Shown: positions 25,988-35,157 of the stretch, piece by piece
Numbering within the stretch: position 1 is the first letter of the stretch
Layout of the letters: the number at the start of each line of letters is the position of its first letter
Source: Cognataquiflexum aquatile
Lineage (GTDB): Bacteria > Bacteroidota > Bacteroidia > Cytophagales > Cyclobacteriaceae
Assembly (NCBI RefSeq): GCF_003316845.1
Contig: NZ_QMIK01000004.1
Span: forward strand, 744,001-808,000
Length of the DNA stretch: 64,000 nt
Reading direction: 5' to 3'
The notes under the pieces: generated by a model
The model's database searches: none
What the model was told of the DNA's origin: nothing
The model's input: only the letters and a program-made list of their open reading frames with translations
Made by a program: the position numbers and the translations under genes

Positions 25988-26455
25988 ATGAAATTTCGAT
26001 TCCTAGTATGCGCTGCCTTGGCTTTATTTATTTGGACAAATAATGAAGCCCAAACCGTAGGAAACTCTGAGAAAGAAACCAAAAACATCATCCAAGTAGC
26101 CGCTTATGATGGCATCATTGTGGCAGGATTTGTCGATGGGGGAGGTTATACCAATTTTACGGGTCCAAATATCAACATGACCCGTGGGGATTCAAGGTTT
26201 ATCTTGAGCGCACTGCCTTCATTACGCTATAAGAAAGACAATTCTACCCCCAAAAATGCTTTTGTTACACCCACTTTGGGTATTGGATTTACCTATAGCT
26301 ACAAGCTTTTTGCTGTTCAGGTCCCCTTATTTTACAATTCCAAAACAGCTGTGGAAGATGGCAGGTGGCATGTTGGTATCGGCCTTGGTTTGAGATTGAA
26401 TTACCTCAACCGGTCAAAAGCCAAAAAACAGGATATGGCGATTCAGATCAGGTAA
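25988..26455 (+). CDS. Small exported protein, beta-barrel-like, unknown function
   Basis: I do not recognise a family. The 155-residue protein has a signal peptide (MKFRFLVCAALALFIWTNNEAQ). The rest is beta-rich with alternating hydrophobics and aromatic ends, for example PTLGIGFTYSYKLFAVQVPLFY and WHVGIGLGLRLNYL, which suggests a small outer-membrane barrel or a fragment of one. It is much shorter than typical Bacteroidota barrel proteins. It stands alone, with 321 bp following. Confidence 0.65.
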   Translation: MKFRFLVCAALALFIWTNNEAQTVGNSEKETKNIIQVAAYDGIIVAGFVDGGGYTNFTGPNINMTRGDSRFILSALPSLRYKKDNSTPKNAFVTPTLGIGFTYSYKLFAVQVPLFYNSKTAVEDGRWHVGIGLGLRLNYLNRSKAKKQDMAIQIR

Positions 26456-26776
26456 TCCAAATGTTTTTTTCAAAACTCAGCAGGAATTATTCTAAGATTC
26501 CAGGTTTTTAAAATTATTGGTTTCATTTTTTTGATGTCGATAATCAACCTAGACCAATTCCTCATTCTCGATTATTTGGGGCTATTTTTTGTAGGTTCAA
26601 TTTTTATCTTACTGACTATTTTTCAAACCCTCTCGGATTTTATAAGCAAGCATGTCGGGTGGAAAGTTTTTAGGCACTTTGGGACAAAATATGATGCATT
26701 TCGTCCAAAGGAGTTTTATATCCAACAAATTATCAGTTAAATTCTCGTAGTACAAACCCATAAACCATGACATGAT
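26456..26776. other. Intergenic region, no supported gene
   Basis: 321 bp. A 68-codon plus-strand frame starting at 26534 has one hydrophobic stretch (LGLFFVGSIFILLTIFQTL) and could encode a tiny membrane peptide, but there is no ribosome-binding or family evidence. Nothing else was seen. Confidence 0.5.
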
Positions 26777-27778
26777 ATGATCAAGAAGATTTTGCTCGGT
26801 ATCCTAATAGGTCTCTTTGTTGTGGCAGGAGCTTTTGTCACTTACATTCTGCTTTCTTGGGACAAAATTTACGATGTGCCTTATCCAGACCTTCAGGTCA
26901 CAGCCGACTCCACTGTGATTGCAAGGGGAAAATATCTTGTTCACGGGCCTGCCCACTGCTCCAACTGCCATGTATCGAGTTTTGCAGACATGGTTTCAGC
27001 GGATCAAGGTAAAGTGACACCACTCAAAGGCGGCGCTCCGTTTCCATTGGGACCACTTGGAACTATGTATATCCCAAATTTGACTCCGGATTCCAATACA
27101 GGCACCGGGAGGTATACTGATGGGCAACTTTTTAGGATGATGCGTCATGTGGTGAAACCCGATGGAACTGCTGCTCTTTCGGTATTGATGCCTTTTTGGA
27201 ATATGGCAGATGAGGACTTGGTGGCTGTGGTGTCCTACCTTCGGAGTATGGAACCGGTAGAAAATCAGGTCAAAAAGTCTGAATGGTCATTTATGGGAAA
27301 AGCAATCAGGGTATTTGCTTCCTCATTTCATCCGGTTGAAAATCCTACTCCTCCTTCCTATGCGCCCCCTATGGCTGCCACCGTGGAAAGGGGAGAATAC
27401 CTTGCCAGGTATGTGGCCAATTGCGTGGGTTGTCATACCCGAAGGGACCCCATGACATTCGAGGCATTGAGTCCTGAATATTCCGGAGGTTTTGAATTCG
27501 AACCTTTTCCTGAATTTCATAAATACATCGGGGAAGATCCCGAATTGTGGGCCAGGAGTCCCAATATCACTCCCCACCCAAACAGTGCACTTTCCAAATT
27601 CAAAACAGTGGAAGAATGGAAGGCAAGATTTAGACAGGGAAGGATCATCAAGATTTCTCCCATGCATTGGGGTCCCTTTTCAAGGATGACTGACCAGGAC
27701 CTTGAGGCACTTTATATTTATCTTAACAGTCTGGAACCGGTAGAAAACGACGTTACAGAGACGGTTTTTAAGAAATAG
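26777..27778 (+). CDS. Membrane-anchored di-heme cytochrome c
   Basis: A 333-residue protein with an N-terminal membrane helix (residues 5-27) and two cytochrome c domains. The heme-binding motifs are CSNCH (near residue 62) and CVGCH (near residue 217), with candidate axial methionines in VLMPFWNM and ISPMHWGPF. It should face the periplasm. The architecture matches c-type cytochrome subunits that accept electrons from periplasmic dehydrogenases, but no dehydrogenase is adjacent. It is monocistronic. Confidence 0.9.
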   Translation: MIKKILLGILIGLFVVAGAFVTYILLSWDKIYDVPYPDLQVTADSTVIARGKYLVHGPAHCSNCHVSSFADMVSADQGKVTPLKGGAPFPLGPLGTMYIPNLTPDSNTGTGRYTDGQLFRMMRHVVKPDGTAALSVLMPFWNMADEDLVAVVSYLRSMEPVENQVKKSEWSFMGKAIRVFASSFHPVENPTPPSYAPPMAATVERGEYLARYVANCVGCHTRRDPMTFEALSPEYSGGFEFEPFPEFHKYIGEDPELWARSPNITPHPNSALSKFKTVEEWKARFRQGRIIKISPMHWGPFSRMTDQDLEALYIYLNSLEPVENDVTETVFKK

Positions 27779-28108
27779 GCGGTCTTTTCACAGGCAGGGA
27801 GAGATTGTGGTGAGATAAGGTAATTTAGAACAGGGTATTCAAAAAGTTGATCTGATGAGATACATAAAAACAAAAATATGGGCGTTTTTTGGAATCGAAT
27901 ATGTGATATGTACCGAACCAGTTTAATAATTAATCTTAAAATATAGCTTTGCATTTTAAGTAAAAAGGCATCGAAGACAGCTTTTTTATCGAATGTTTTA
28001 GGCTTTTTATACATTATTTAAGGCCTTGATGATTAAGCTATTGCAATTTCTTTTGAAATTGTGTAAAATGATTTTTAAAATTCAATTCAAACCCAATCTT
28101 TCTTAAAT
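27779..28108. other. Intergenic region with a hairpin, no gene
   Basis: 330 bp, AT-rich. A perfect inverted repeat CAATTTC-TTTT-GAAATTG lies at 28044-28061, about 48 bp before the next gene, and may be a hairpin or operator in its leader or promoter. Nothing else was recognised. Confidence 0.5.
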
Positions 28109-28441
28109 ATGCCAAACAGACCAATTCACATTGAAGGAATTGAAGCAAACGGAGACTTAAAATTATCTGACCATGGCCAGACCAATGTTGACAGGGGTGA
28201 CACAGTCACCTGGATAATCCAACCTCAATCCGGAGTTCAAGAAATTAATAAAATTGAAAAAAGTGGCGGAGTGGAAGTTTTCAGTAAAATTCCTGCACCA
28301 TTTGGAAATTCTGGAAATTGGAGGGGAACAATCAGTTCAACTATTTCCGGAGGTTCGGAGGAGAAGTATGACATCCATTATACACGAGATGGGGGAACTC
28401 AAATTGAGATTTTTGATCCAAAAATAATGGTGAACCCTTGA
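28109..28441 (+). CDS. Small cytosolic protein, first of a tandem paralogous pair
   Basis: I do not recognise a named family. The 110-residue protein has no signal peptide. IHIEGIEANGDLKLSD, GDTVTWIIQP and a C-terminal FDPKIMVNP are shared with the next gene (IEGIESKGKLKLSD, GDLVIWDIDP, FDPKIQVNP). The GDTVTW turn recalls cupredoxin or Ig-like sandwiches, but there are no Cys, His or Met residues placed as copper ligands, so it is not a functional cupredoxin. It lies 162 bp before its paralogue and upstream of a cyclase gene. Confidence 0.75.
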   Translation: MPNRPIHIEGIEANGDLKLSDHGQTNVDRGDTVTWIIQPQSGVQEINKIEKSGGVEVFSKIPAPFGNSGNWRGTISSTISGGSEEKYDIHYTRDGGTQIEIFDPKIMVNP

Positions 28442-28603
28442 TAGAACTTTGATTACTATAAAAAATGGGCACTGTATCTTAAACCTTTTATAAAGGATGT
28501 TCATAAAATTCTAAATCATTATTCCCTGATCGTAAGTAAAAACCCAAATCTATTCACAGACACTCATGTTAAGTTTTATCTTCAACCATAAATTTTTGAC
28601 ACT

Positions 28604-28930
28604 ATGAAAATTCATTATATCACCATTGAAGGAATTGAGTCTAAAGGAAAATTAAAACTGTCCGACAAGGGAAATACCAAAGTAAAGCCGGGGGATTTGG
28701 TTATTTGGGATATCGATCCCGACCAAGGAATAGTCAAGGTCAATAACATCCAAAAAGACGAAACCTCCACCAACGTTTTCAGTATGGGGCCATTAAAAAT
28801 CAAGAATTCTACAGCGTGGTTAGGTGTCATCAATCCAAATATAAGCGAAGCTGAGGAAGATTATACCATAGAATATACCGCAAAAGACAAGGATTATAGC
28901 TTCGATCCTAAAATCCAGGTTAACCCTTGA
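28604..28930 (+). CDS. Small cytosolic protein, second of the tandem pair
   Basis: A 108-residue paralogue of the preceding gene product, of similar length, with the same conserved opening (IEGIES), GDLVIW turn and FDPKIQVNP ending; overall identity is perhaps one third by eye. There is no signal peptide. Its stop codon (28928-28930) is only 8 bp from the ATG of the TPR-cyclase at 28939, so these two are almost certainly cotranscribed. A partner or input role for the cyclase is an inference from position. Confidence 0.75.
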   Translation: MKIHYITIEGIESKGKLKLSDKGNTKVKPGDLVIWDIDPDQGIVKVNNIQKDETSTNVFSMGPLKIKNSTAWLGVINPNISEAEEDYTIEYTAKDKDYSFDPKIQVNP

Positions 28931-28938
28931 ATTGGCTT

Positions 28939-30723
28939 ATGATTTTTAATAAAAAGGTATATTACTCTTTATTAGCCTTCTATTTTTGCCTTTTTTTCCA
29001 AAGCGGTATTGCTCAAGATCAAAAATTAGCTGATAGTCTTGCCTTAATTTACAATCAGGGCACATTGCCCGATGCCGAAAAATTGGAGCTCCTGAGAAAC
29101 CTTTCCTTCAATGAAATGAGGGATCTTTCGTTAGGTCTCAAGTACGCGGAAGAATTGATAAGCTTATCCGAGAAACTTGGAAATGACCTTTACTTATACC
29201 GGGGATATTTACAAAAAGGAAATAAAATCAAGTATCAAGGTGATTTTGACCTTGCATTGGATGCTTATTTCAAAAGTGTTGAAGTGGCTAAAAAAGCTGA
29301 CTATAAAACAGGGGAGGGTTCTGCATATATGACAATAGCAGATATCTATTCCTCCTCCAACAACCCTTCAAATGCCATGCTTTATTACCATAAGGCTATT
29401 TCAACATTAAGGGAAACAGAGGATTCGGTAGCACTGGCCTCGGCAATTATGAATGCCGGGGATGAACACTTCAAAATCAAGAATTACGATTCGGCCTTGG
29501 TGTACTTCAGGGAATCGGAATTGATTTTCGAAAAAGCCGATTATCCAACAGGCAAAGCATTTAGTCTTGGGAATCTTGGAATGGTGTATGCCAATTTTGG
29601 ACAAAGCGACCTTGCAGAAAAAAATATTAATGAGGCGATTTTGATTCTGGATGATTTGGAAAACTTTTATCCCATCTGTGCCTACCTCATCGCAATGTCT
29701 GATGTCTATTTGGGAAAAGGTGATGATGCCGAAGCATTGAATTATGCTATGAGAAGCCTTAAACTTGCCCAAGTCCATGGTCTCAAAGAGCAAATTTCGG
29801 ATGCCAACCTCAAGCTTTCTCAACTCTATGAAAAAGCGGGAAATACCAGTGAGTCATTCAGGTATTTCAAGGACCACATTGCTTATAGAGACAGTATCAA
29901 TAACCTGAATTCTGTCCAAAAAATGGCCGATCTCAGGACGGATTTTGAGGTTTCACAAAAGCAGGTTGAAGTCGATCTTCTCAATAAAGAAAAGGAGAAT
30001 CAGAGGATAATTCTCATTTCTTTGGTCATCATAGTAGTTTTGGGAGTAATTATTTTGGGGACATTATTCTGGTATTTCAAAAATATACAAAAGGAAAAGA
30101 AAAGGTCAGAGACTTTGTTGCTGAATATTCTTCCTTTTGAAACGGCAAGAGAGCTGAAATTGAAAGGAAAAGTGGAAGCTGTAAAAGCCGAAAAGGTTAC
30201 GGTTTTGTTCACTGATTTTGTTGAATTTTCTTCATTGGCTGAAAAAATAGAACCTGAAAAACTGGTAGAGAGCATTGATTTTTATTTCAAAGGATTCGAT
30301 GAAATCATTTCTAAATATGGACTTGAAAAGATAAAAACCATCGGAGATTCTTACATGTGTGCAGGAGGAATACCCACTCCCATTAAAAACCACGCTATCA
30401 ATATGGCCAAAGCGGCTAAGGAAATGATAGCCTTAGTGGAACGTGAAAAAAAAGAAAATGATGGCTTGCCGCATTTTGAAGTAAGAATTGGGATTCACTC
30501 AGGACCGGTTGTAGCCGGGATAGTTGGCATAAATAAGTGGCAATATGACATTTGGGGTGATACTGTAAACATCGCCTCAAGAATGGAGTCCGCTTCCCTT
30601 CCCGGCAGGATTAACCTGTCGGAAACAACTTATGATTTGATCAAGAATAATTTTCCTTGCGAATACCGAGGGGAGATCGAGGTGAAAAACCGCGGAAGTT
30701 TTAAGATGTATTTTTTAAATTGA
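28939..30723 (+). CDS. TPR-containing class III adenylate/guanylate cyclase
   Basis: 594 residues from the ATG at 28939; a TTG 12 bp upstream is a less likely start. A signal peptide (to about FFQSGIAQ) precedes periplasmic TPR-like repeats (about 50-330), a transmembrane helix (about 353-377) and a cytoplasmic class III cyclase domain. Metal-binding aspartates are D426 (LFTDF) and D470 (TIGDSY). KIKTIGD supplies a lysine and YDIWGDTVN an aspartate, the adenine-selective pair, and VNIASRM gives the transition-state Asn and Arg. So it is probably an active adenylate cyclase. The architecture parallels the TPR kinase at 9738. Confidence 0.9.
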   Translation: MIFNKKVYYSLLAFYFCLFFQSGIAQDQKLADSLALIYNQGTLPDAEKLELLRNLSFNEMRDLSLGLKYAEELISLSEKLGNDLYLYRGYLQKGNKIKYQGDFDLALDAYFKSVEVAKKADYKTGEGSAYMTIADIYSSSNNPSNAMLYYHKAISTLRETEDSVALASAIMNAGDEHFKIKNYDSALVYFRESELIFEKADYPTGKAFSLGNLGMVYANFGQSDLAEKNINEAILILDDLENFYPICAYLIAMSDVYLGKGDDAEALNYAMRSLKLAQVHGLKEQISDANLKLSQLYEKAGNTSESFRYFKDHIAYRDSINNLNSVQKMADLRTDFEVSQKQVEVDLLNKEKENQRIILISLVIIVVLGVIILGTLFWYFKNIQKEKKRSETLLLNILPFETARELKLKGKVEAVKAEKVTVLFTDFVEFSSLAEKIEPEKLVESIDFYFKGFDEIISKYGLEKIKTIGDSYMCAGGIPTPIKNHAINMAKAAKEMIALVEREKKENDGLPHFEVRIGIHSGPVVAGIVGINKWQYDIWGDTVNIASRMESASLPGRINLSETTYDLIKNNFPCEYRGEIEVKNRGSFKMYFLN

Positions 30724-30742
30724 GATGTATTGAAGAATTTAA

Positions 30743-30799
30743 GAGTATCCGCATTGTTGTTCGTTAGGCTTTATAGGAAATTATCGGATGCGGATACTC
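30743..30799. repeat. Long-loop inverted repeat (12 bp arms)
   Basis: GAGTATCCGCAT (30743-30754) and ATGCGGATACTC (30788-30799) are perfect reverse complements around a 33-base loop. It lies 20 bp past the cyclase stop and could act as a transcript-end structure. It is followed by CCACGGACAACGGTCCACCG-type short repeats. Confidence 0.6.
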
Positions 30800-30916
30800 G
30801 TCCACGGACAACGGTCCACCGTCCACAGAACCGCTAATCATTCCCCAACCATTATTTGTTTGGCTACGTGCAATAAAGCGGACACGATTATAGAGATTTG
30901 ATTTCAGGTTTGAATA

Positions 30917-30953
30917 AACAATGCCGGATAGCTTCAAACAGTCCGGCATTGTT
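30917..30953. terminator. Bidirectional terminator between cyclase and Gfo genes
   Basis: AACAATGCCGGA-N13-TCCGGCATTGTT is a 12-bp perfect stem between two convergent genes. Flanks are moderately T-rich on both strands. It lies 26 bp past the minus-strand oxidoreductase stop. Confidence 0.75.
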
Positions 30954-30979
30954 GTTTCTGGTTTGATCGAATTATTTGT

Positions 30980-32365
30980 TCAACCCATCTTCATCGCAAC
31001 AGGATCCCAAAGGATTGGTTTTTGCAAATCGATACTCAGGTTGCAGGCAAGGGAAGGGGCAGCTGCCCGTAATCCGAAGGAGGCATCCTCCAAGATGGGA
31101 GTTCCTGATCGGATTCCGTTGAAAAATGATATCAGATGGTCTAAACGGTCATCATAACCTTTTGGAGCGTTGAAATTTACTTCTTTTCCCATTTCATAAC
31201 CTCCCTCTCCGTTGCCATAGGTCTCTTTGTACCACTTTTGGAAATCCTCTTTTTGTTTGGCTGAAAAGCTGTTAAACGAATCATATCCGCCAAATCCCGG
31301 TTCTGCGTGTCTTTTGATCGTGCTGACTTTAAAGTCATTCCATCCAATATCAATGACACCTTCAGTGCCATACACTTTTAGTCCAAATCCACCTTTGCCT
31401 TCACCGTCTGCGAGATTTACTCTGGTATAAACCTGAAATGACCCATGTTTCTCATTTTTTGGATAATCCATTAGGGCGTTGATAATATCATAGGCATCTC
31501 TGCCGTCTTTCCAAAATTTCAATTCCCCGATGCTGTAGATTTTATTTGGGCCATAAGAATCTGTAATGGTATGGATGCTTGTCAGCAAATGCACAATCAG
31601 ATCACCTGCAGCGCCTGTTCCATAGTCCTTGTAATTTCTCCATCTGAAGAATCGCTTGGCATCAAAATCAGTTTTGGGGGCGTCTCCCAAAAAAGTATCA
31701 AAATCTACAGTAGCAGGGGAGGCGTCGGTGGGAATGGAGTATTGCCACGCGCCACGTGCATCGGAGCGGTCGCAGAAAGCCTGGACATAGGTAAGTTCAC
31801 CGATCATTCCGCTTTGGAGGATTTTTCTTGCTTCCAAAATGGCCACAGAACTTGCCCGTTGGCTTCCAACCTGAAACACTTTTCCGGTTGCTTTTTGGGT
31901 ATCAATGATGGCATGTCCCTGGGTGATTTGTTGGATCATGGGTTTCTCGCAATAGACATGCTTCCCCGCTTTCATGGCATCGACTGCCATGCGCTCGTGC
32001 CAATGGTCCGGAGTACATATCAAGACTGCATCAATGTCAGGCCTTGCCAATAATTCCCTATAATCCCTGGTTGTATAGAAATCCTTCCCCCATTTTTCTT
32101 TTGCGTATTCCAGTCTGCCTGTATACAAATCGCATGCACCGACCAATTCGACCCCATCTACCAAAAGTGCCGTATCCGTATCATAGTGGCCGATGATGCC
32201 TGCACCGATCAAACCGATCCTGATTTTATCATTGGAACTGACTTTCATACTGGATCTTAGCGCAATTGATTTGGCATTTGCCTCATTTTGTAATCCTGTA
32301 CCCAATCCTGCCAAGGCCAAAGAGCCGCCGACCTTTTTCAAAAAATCCCTGCGTTGATTTCCCAT
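30980..32365 (-). CDS. Gfo/Idh/MocA family oxidoreductase, Tat-type signal
   Basis: A 461-residue NAD(P)-dependent oxidoreductase. The N-terminus (MGNQRRDFLKKVGGSLALAG) is a twin-arginine signal, so the protein is probably exported folded with its cofactor. The dinucleotide fold has IGLIGAGIIGHYD (about residue 48) and CEKPM supplies the family lysine. The C-terminal domain has YKDYGTGAAGDLIVHLLTSIHT. The substrate is unknown; family members act on sugars and polyols. Third gene of a minus-strand run after the isomerase and a second Gfo protein. Confidence 0.88.
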   Translation of the reverse strand: MGNQRRDFLKKVGGSLALAGLGTGLQNEANAKSIALRSSMKVSSNDKIRIGLIGAGIIGHYDTDTALLVDGVELVGACDLYTGRLEYAKEKWGKDFYTTRDYRELLARPDIDAVLICTPDHWHERMAVDAMKAGKHVYCEKPMIQQITQGHAIIDTQKATGKVFQVGSQRASSVAILEARKILQSGMIGELTYVQAFCDRSDARGAWQYSIPTDASPATVDFDTFLGDAPKTDFDAKRFFRWRNYKDYGTGAAGDLIVHLLTSIHTITDSYGPNKIYSIGELKFWKDGRDAYDIINALMDYPKNEKHGSFQVYTRVNLADGEGKGGFGLKVYGTEGVIDIGWNDFKVSTIKRHAEPGFGGYDSFNSFSAKQKEDFQKWYKETYGNGEGGYEMGKEVNFNAPKGYDDRLDHLISFFNGIRSGTPILEDASFGLRAAAPSLACNLSIDLQKPILWDPVAMKMG

Positions 32366-32488
32366 TTTTTCTTTAAACTTTTATTTTAAAATATTTAATT
32401 CCATACTCAATTTAGGGAATTCGACTATCTGCATTTATTAATCAAATAATCTTTAACCAAATAACCAAATAACCTTAAACCACAAAAC

Positions 32489-33673
32489 CTACCGCATCAC
32501 AATCTCCCCGGTTTCTTTGTTCTTCAAAATCAGCTTTCTGTCTCCATTTGGCAGGATTTCTTCTTTGATAAACCAATGAAGGGCATCATGCTCCTGGTAT
32601 ACGGAAGGTTTGGTCAAGCCTCTTTTTCCCCTCCAAACAGGAAGTTGGACCGGTTCCCAAAGTTTTGTTTTGGCTGACTTGTATGCAGCATCGATGATGG
32701 CATTGACTACGTAGCCGTCGTAAAAAGTTTCACGCGGTTGGATCCCTTTTTCGAATGTGTCAAACATGTCGTTGAACATATTGGGATAGCCCAATTCGTG
32801 GGCTTCATCACCAACCGGAAACTGCCATCCTGAAGACGATTCTGCCTTTTCTGCTACATAATCATTTCCCGCACCACTAGTGAACATCTCAAATCCTGTC
32901 CTCAAGAAGGAATTGATCCAAATCGTGCCTTCCGTTCCCATCACTTCATCCCGCAAATCCATTCCTCCCCGAAATGTCCAGGAAACTTCAAATTGGCCAA
33001 TCGCCCCATTTTCATATTTGACCAGACCGATGGCGTGGTCCTCTGCATCAATGGGTTTGACTTGGGTATCTGCCCAACACATTACTTCCACAGGCAAAAC
33101 ATCTTTTCCGATAAAATTCCTTGAAATCTCCACACAGTGACATCCCAAATCGAGAATGGCACCTCCACCGGCTTTTTCGATATCCCAAAACCAATCGGAA
33201 TGTGGGCCTGGGTGAGTTTCCCTTGACTTGGCCCAAAGCACTCTGCCTATTGCCCCAGATTCCACGCTTTTGACAGACTTGAGAAATTTGGGTGTGTAGC
33301 AAAGATCTTCTAGGTAACCTCCAAAAACCCCGGCTTCTTCACAGGCCAAAGTCATCCGGAGTGCCTCTTCGGCATTTCTCCCCAATGGTTTGGTACAAAG
33401 CACCGGTTTTTTGTGTTTGACACAAAGCATGACAGCTTCTTCGTGGACATAGTTTGGCAGGGCGATGACGACAATATCGGTTTCAGGATGGGTGATGGCC
33501 GCCTCCATATCGGTGGTAGTATGGGGGACATTATAGTCCTTGGCAAATCTCAATGCAGTTTCTTCCTTTCGTGCATAAACGACTTTTACCTGGTCTTTTC
33601 CCCTTCTTCCTATCAGAGAATCTGCATAAAAGCGACCGATAAAACCTCCTCCGAGAATACAAATGTTTACCAT
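32489..33673 (-). CDS. Gfo/Idh/MocA family oxidoreductase (cytoplasmic)
   Basis: A 394-residue NAD(P)-dependent oxidoreductase with no signal peptide. The nucleotide-binding motif is [29 protein letters not shown] contains the family lysine, and [16 protein letters not shown] lies in the C-terminal domain. It starts 3 bp after the isomerase stop, so the two are translationally close and probably act on the same sugar or polyol. It differs from the other two Gfo proteins of the window in having a long aromatic C-terminal tail. Confidence 0.88.
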   Translation of the reverse strand: MVNICILGGGFIGRFYADSLIGRRGKDQVKVVYARKEETALRFAKDYNVPHTTTDMEAAITHPETDIVVIALPNYVHEEAVMLCVKHKKPVLCTKPLGRNAEEALRMTLACEEAGVFGGYLEDLCYTPKFLKSVKSVESGAIGRVLWAKSRETHPGPHSDWFWDIEKAGGGAILDLGCHCVEISRNFIGKDVLPVEVMCWADTQVKPIDAEDHAIGLVKYENGAIGQFEVSWTFRGGMDLRDEVMGTEGTIWINSFLRTGFEMFTSGAGNDYVAEKAESSSGWQFPVGDEAHELGYPNMFNDMFDTFEKGIQPRETFYDGYVVNAIIDAAYKSAKTKLWEPVQLPVWRGKRGLTKPSVYQEHDALHWFIKEEILPNGDRKLILKNKETGEIVMR

Positions 33674-33676
33674 GTT

Positions 33677-34591
33677 TTAGCTGTTAAAGAGTTTTTTGAT
33701 TGCTGAGTAGTTGATTTTGTGAGCCTCGACAACGTTGTTGTTTTGGGCGGTCTTTTCTTCCAGACATTGCTCGATCACCAAATGGGCATTGATTCCCATT
33801 TTCTTGACTTCCTGCGCAAACCTGACATAATCTATATCACCTTCGGGTTGAAAAGTGTCAGTCCAGATTCCGTTTTGGGATTGTCTGAGGTGAAAAGATA
33901 CAATTCTGTTACCGTACATTTTGAGCGTATCAAAAACCGCAACCTGTGAATTGCCCGAGCCCCGATAAATCCAATGTACATCCATGCAAAAGCCTAAATT
34001 TTCGGGTGAAGTATTCTGGAGGACATGGTGAAATTCCCTTGCCCCGGCCTGCAATTCCACATCATGGGTATGGTAGGCCAACTTGATTCCCATTGTCCTG
34101 AGGGATTTTCCAAGCTTATCCAAATGGCTACTTTGACATATGAGTTGATTGTCATTTTTGAGTTGTCCGCTTCCCCAACTTATCGGGTTGGGATTGGTCA
34201 CGATGATTTTGGTACCCACTGGCTTGGCCTGTTTCGCTATTTCTAGAATTTGCGCAATTGATTTTTGGGCGAGATCGTCCTCATGCATCAGGCTGCCGAC
34301 ATAGATGGATGGCAGCTGAATCCGGTATTTTTCCAAAAATGGGATCAATTCCTGGAGATGGGTGGCATCACTGATGGAAGGCTCGAATGCCGGTATCTTG
34401 GTTTTGGCAAATTCTGACAAACAAGCGTCCCAATCTTTTCCCCATTCTCTACCTTCACGGTCGTAGAAAGTTACCCAGTTGTATTCATTGGCAGAAATCG
34501 GTAGGTTTTCTTCCCTTTCCAACAAAAGTTTTTGGCTGGAAAACAGTACAGCCAATCCGGGCAACATTCCTACAAAGTTTCGGCGGTTCAT
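33677..34591 (-). CDS. Sugar phosphate isomerase/epimerase-type TIM barrel, signal-bearing
   Basis: 304 residues from the ATG at 34591; an upstream TTG would add 25 atypical residues, so the MNRRNFVGMLPG start is preferred. That N-terminus is twin-arginine-like, suggesting export. The remainder is a xylose-isomerase-like barrel, with KIIVTNPNP, KLAYHTHDVEL, FCMDVHWIYRG, VSFHLRQSQ and HLVIEQC providing the likely metal ligands (His, Asp, His, Glu). It heads the minus-strand run with two Gfo/Idh/MocA oxidoreductases. The substrate is unknown. Confidence 0.82.
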   Translation of the reverse strand: MNRRNFVGMLPGLAVLFSSQKLLLEREENLPISANEYNWVTFYDREGREWGKDWDACLSEFAKTKIPAFEPSISDATHLQELIPFLEKYRIQLPSIYVGSLMHEDDLAQKSIAQILEIAKQAKPVGTKIIVTNPNPISWGSGQLKNDNQLICQSSHLDKLGKSLRTMGIKLAYHTHDVELQAGAREFHHVLQNTSPENLGFCMDVHWIYRGSGNSQVAVFDTLKMYGNRIVSFHLRQSQNGIWTDTFQPEGDIDYVRFAQEVKKMGINAHLVIEQCLEEKTAQNNNVVEAHKINYSAIKKLFNS

Positions 34592-34779
34592 TGGGTTTGG
34601 GTTTACGCAAGTTGTAATTTTGAATATACCAAAAAATGGTTTGGTCCACAAACAGCAATATTGCAACCGGTTTGGTCAAAAACTGGCATAAGGAAAAATA
34701 AACCAAATTCGTATCATTGCTTCAATGGAAAAATTCCTTGTTACTCAATAATTATTTCCAAAACCAAAATTCTGATCCC

Positions 34780-35139
34780 ATGCAAAAAGTCAATCTCTCA
34801 GAAAAATTTTCTCTCTTTCAGGATTATTGGAATCCAAGGATTGCGGGTGAACTCAATGGGCAGCAGGTCAAGCTCGTCAAATTCAAAGGAGAGTTTGTCT
34901 GGCACAAACATGACCACGAGGACGAACTGTTTTTTGTCGTCTCAGGTAGTTTCAGAATGGAACTTAGGGAAAAAGTTATTGACCTTCATGAAGGAGAATT
35001 TTTGGTTGTTCCCAAAGGGGTTGAACACCGGCCTGTGGCAGAGGAAGAAGTATCTGTAATGCTCTTTGAACCTGCCACTACTTTGAATACAGGAGATGCA
35101 AAAGGTGACTTGACAAAGGAAACATTAGATAAAATTTGA
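34780..35139 (+). CDS. Cupin-domain protein
   Basis: 119 residues from the ATG at 34780; a TTG start 63 bp upstream is less likely. The two cupin motifs are HKHDHEDELFFVVSG (metal ligands His, His, Glu) and HEGEFLVVPKGVEHRP (His). It is a complete small single-domain beta-barrel of the type annotated as mannose-6-phosphate isomerase-like or ectoine-synthase-like. It is transcribed divergently from the isomerase-Gfo run, with about 190 bp between the two starts. Confidence 0.85.
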   Translation: MQKVNLSEKFSLFQDYWNPRIAGELNGQQVKLVKFKGEFVWHKHDHEDELFFVVSGSFRMELREKVIDLHEGEFLVVPKGVEHRPVAEEEVSVMLFEPATTLNTGDAKGDLTKETLDKI

Positions 35140-35157
35140 TTCCCCGGCAATTTCTGA

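Noticed and set aside
26534-26740. 68-codon plus-strand frame with one hydrophobic segment
   Set aside because: Could be a small membrane peptide, but there is no ribosome-binding site, promoter or homology evidence.
28109-28930. Copper-binding cupredoxin assignment for the two small proteins
   Set aside because: The GDTVTW turn is suggestive, but no Cys/His/Met ligand set is present and there is no export signal.
30764-30949. 61-codon minus-strand frame between the cyclase and Gfo genes
   Set aside because: Overlaps two inverted repeats and a terminator; composition is that of spacer DNA.
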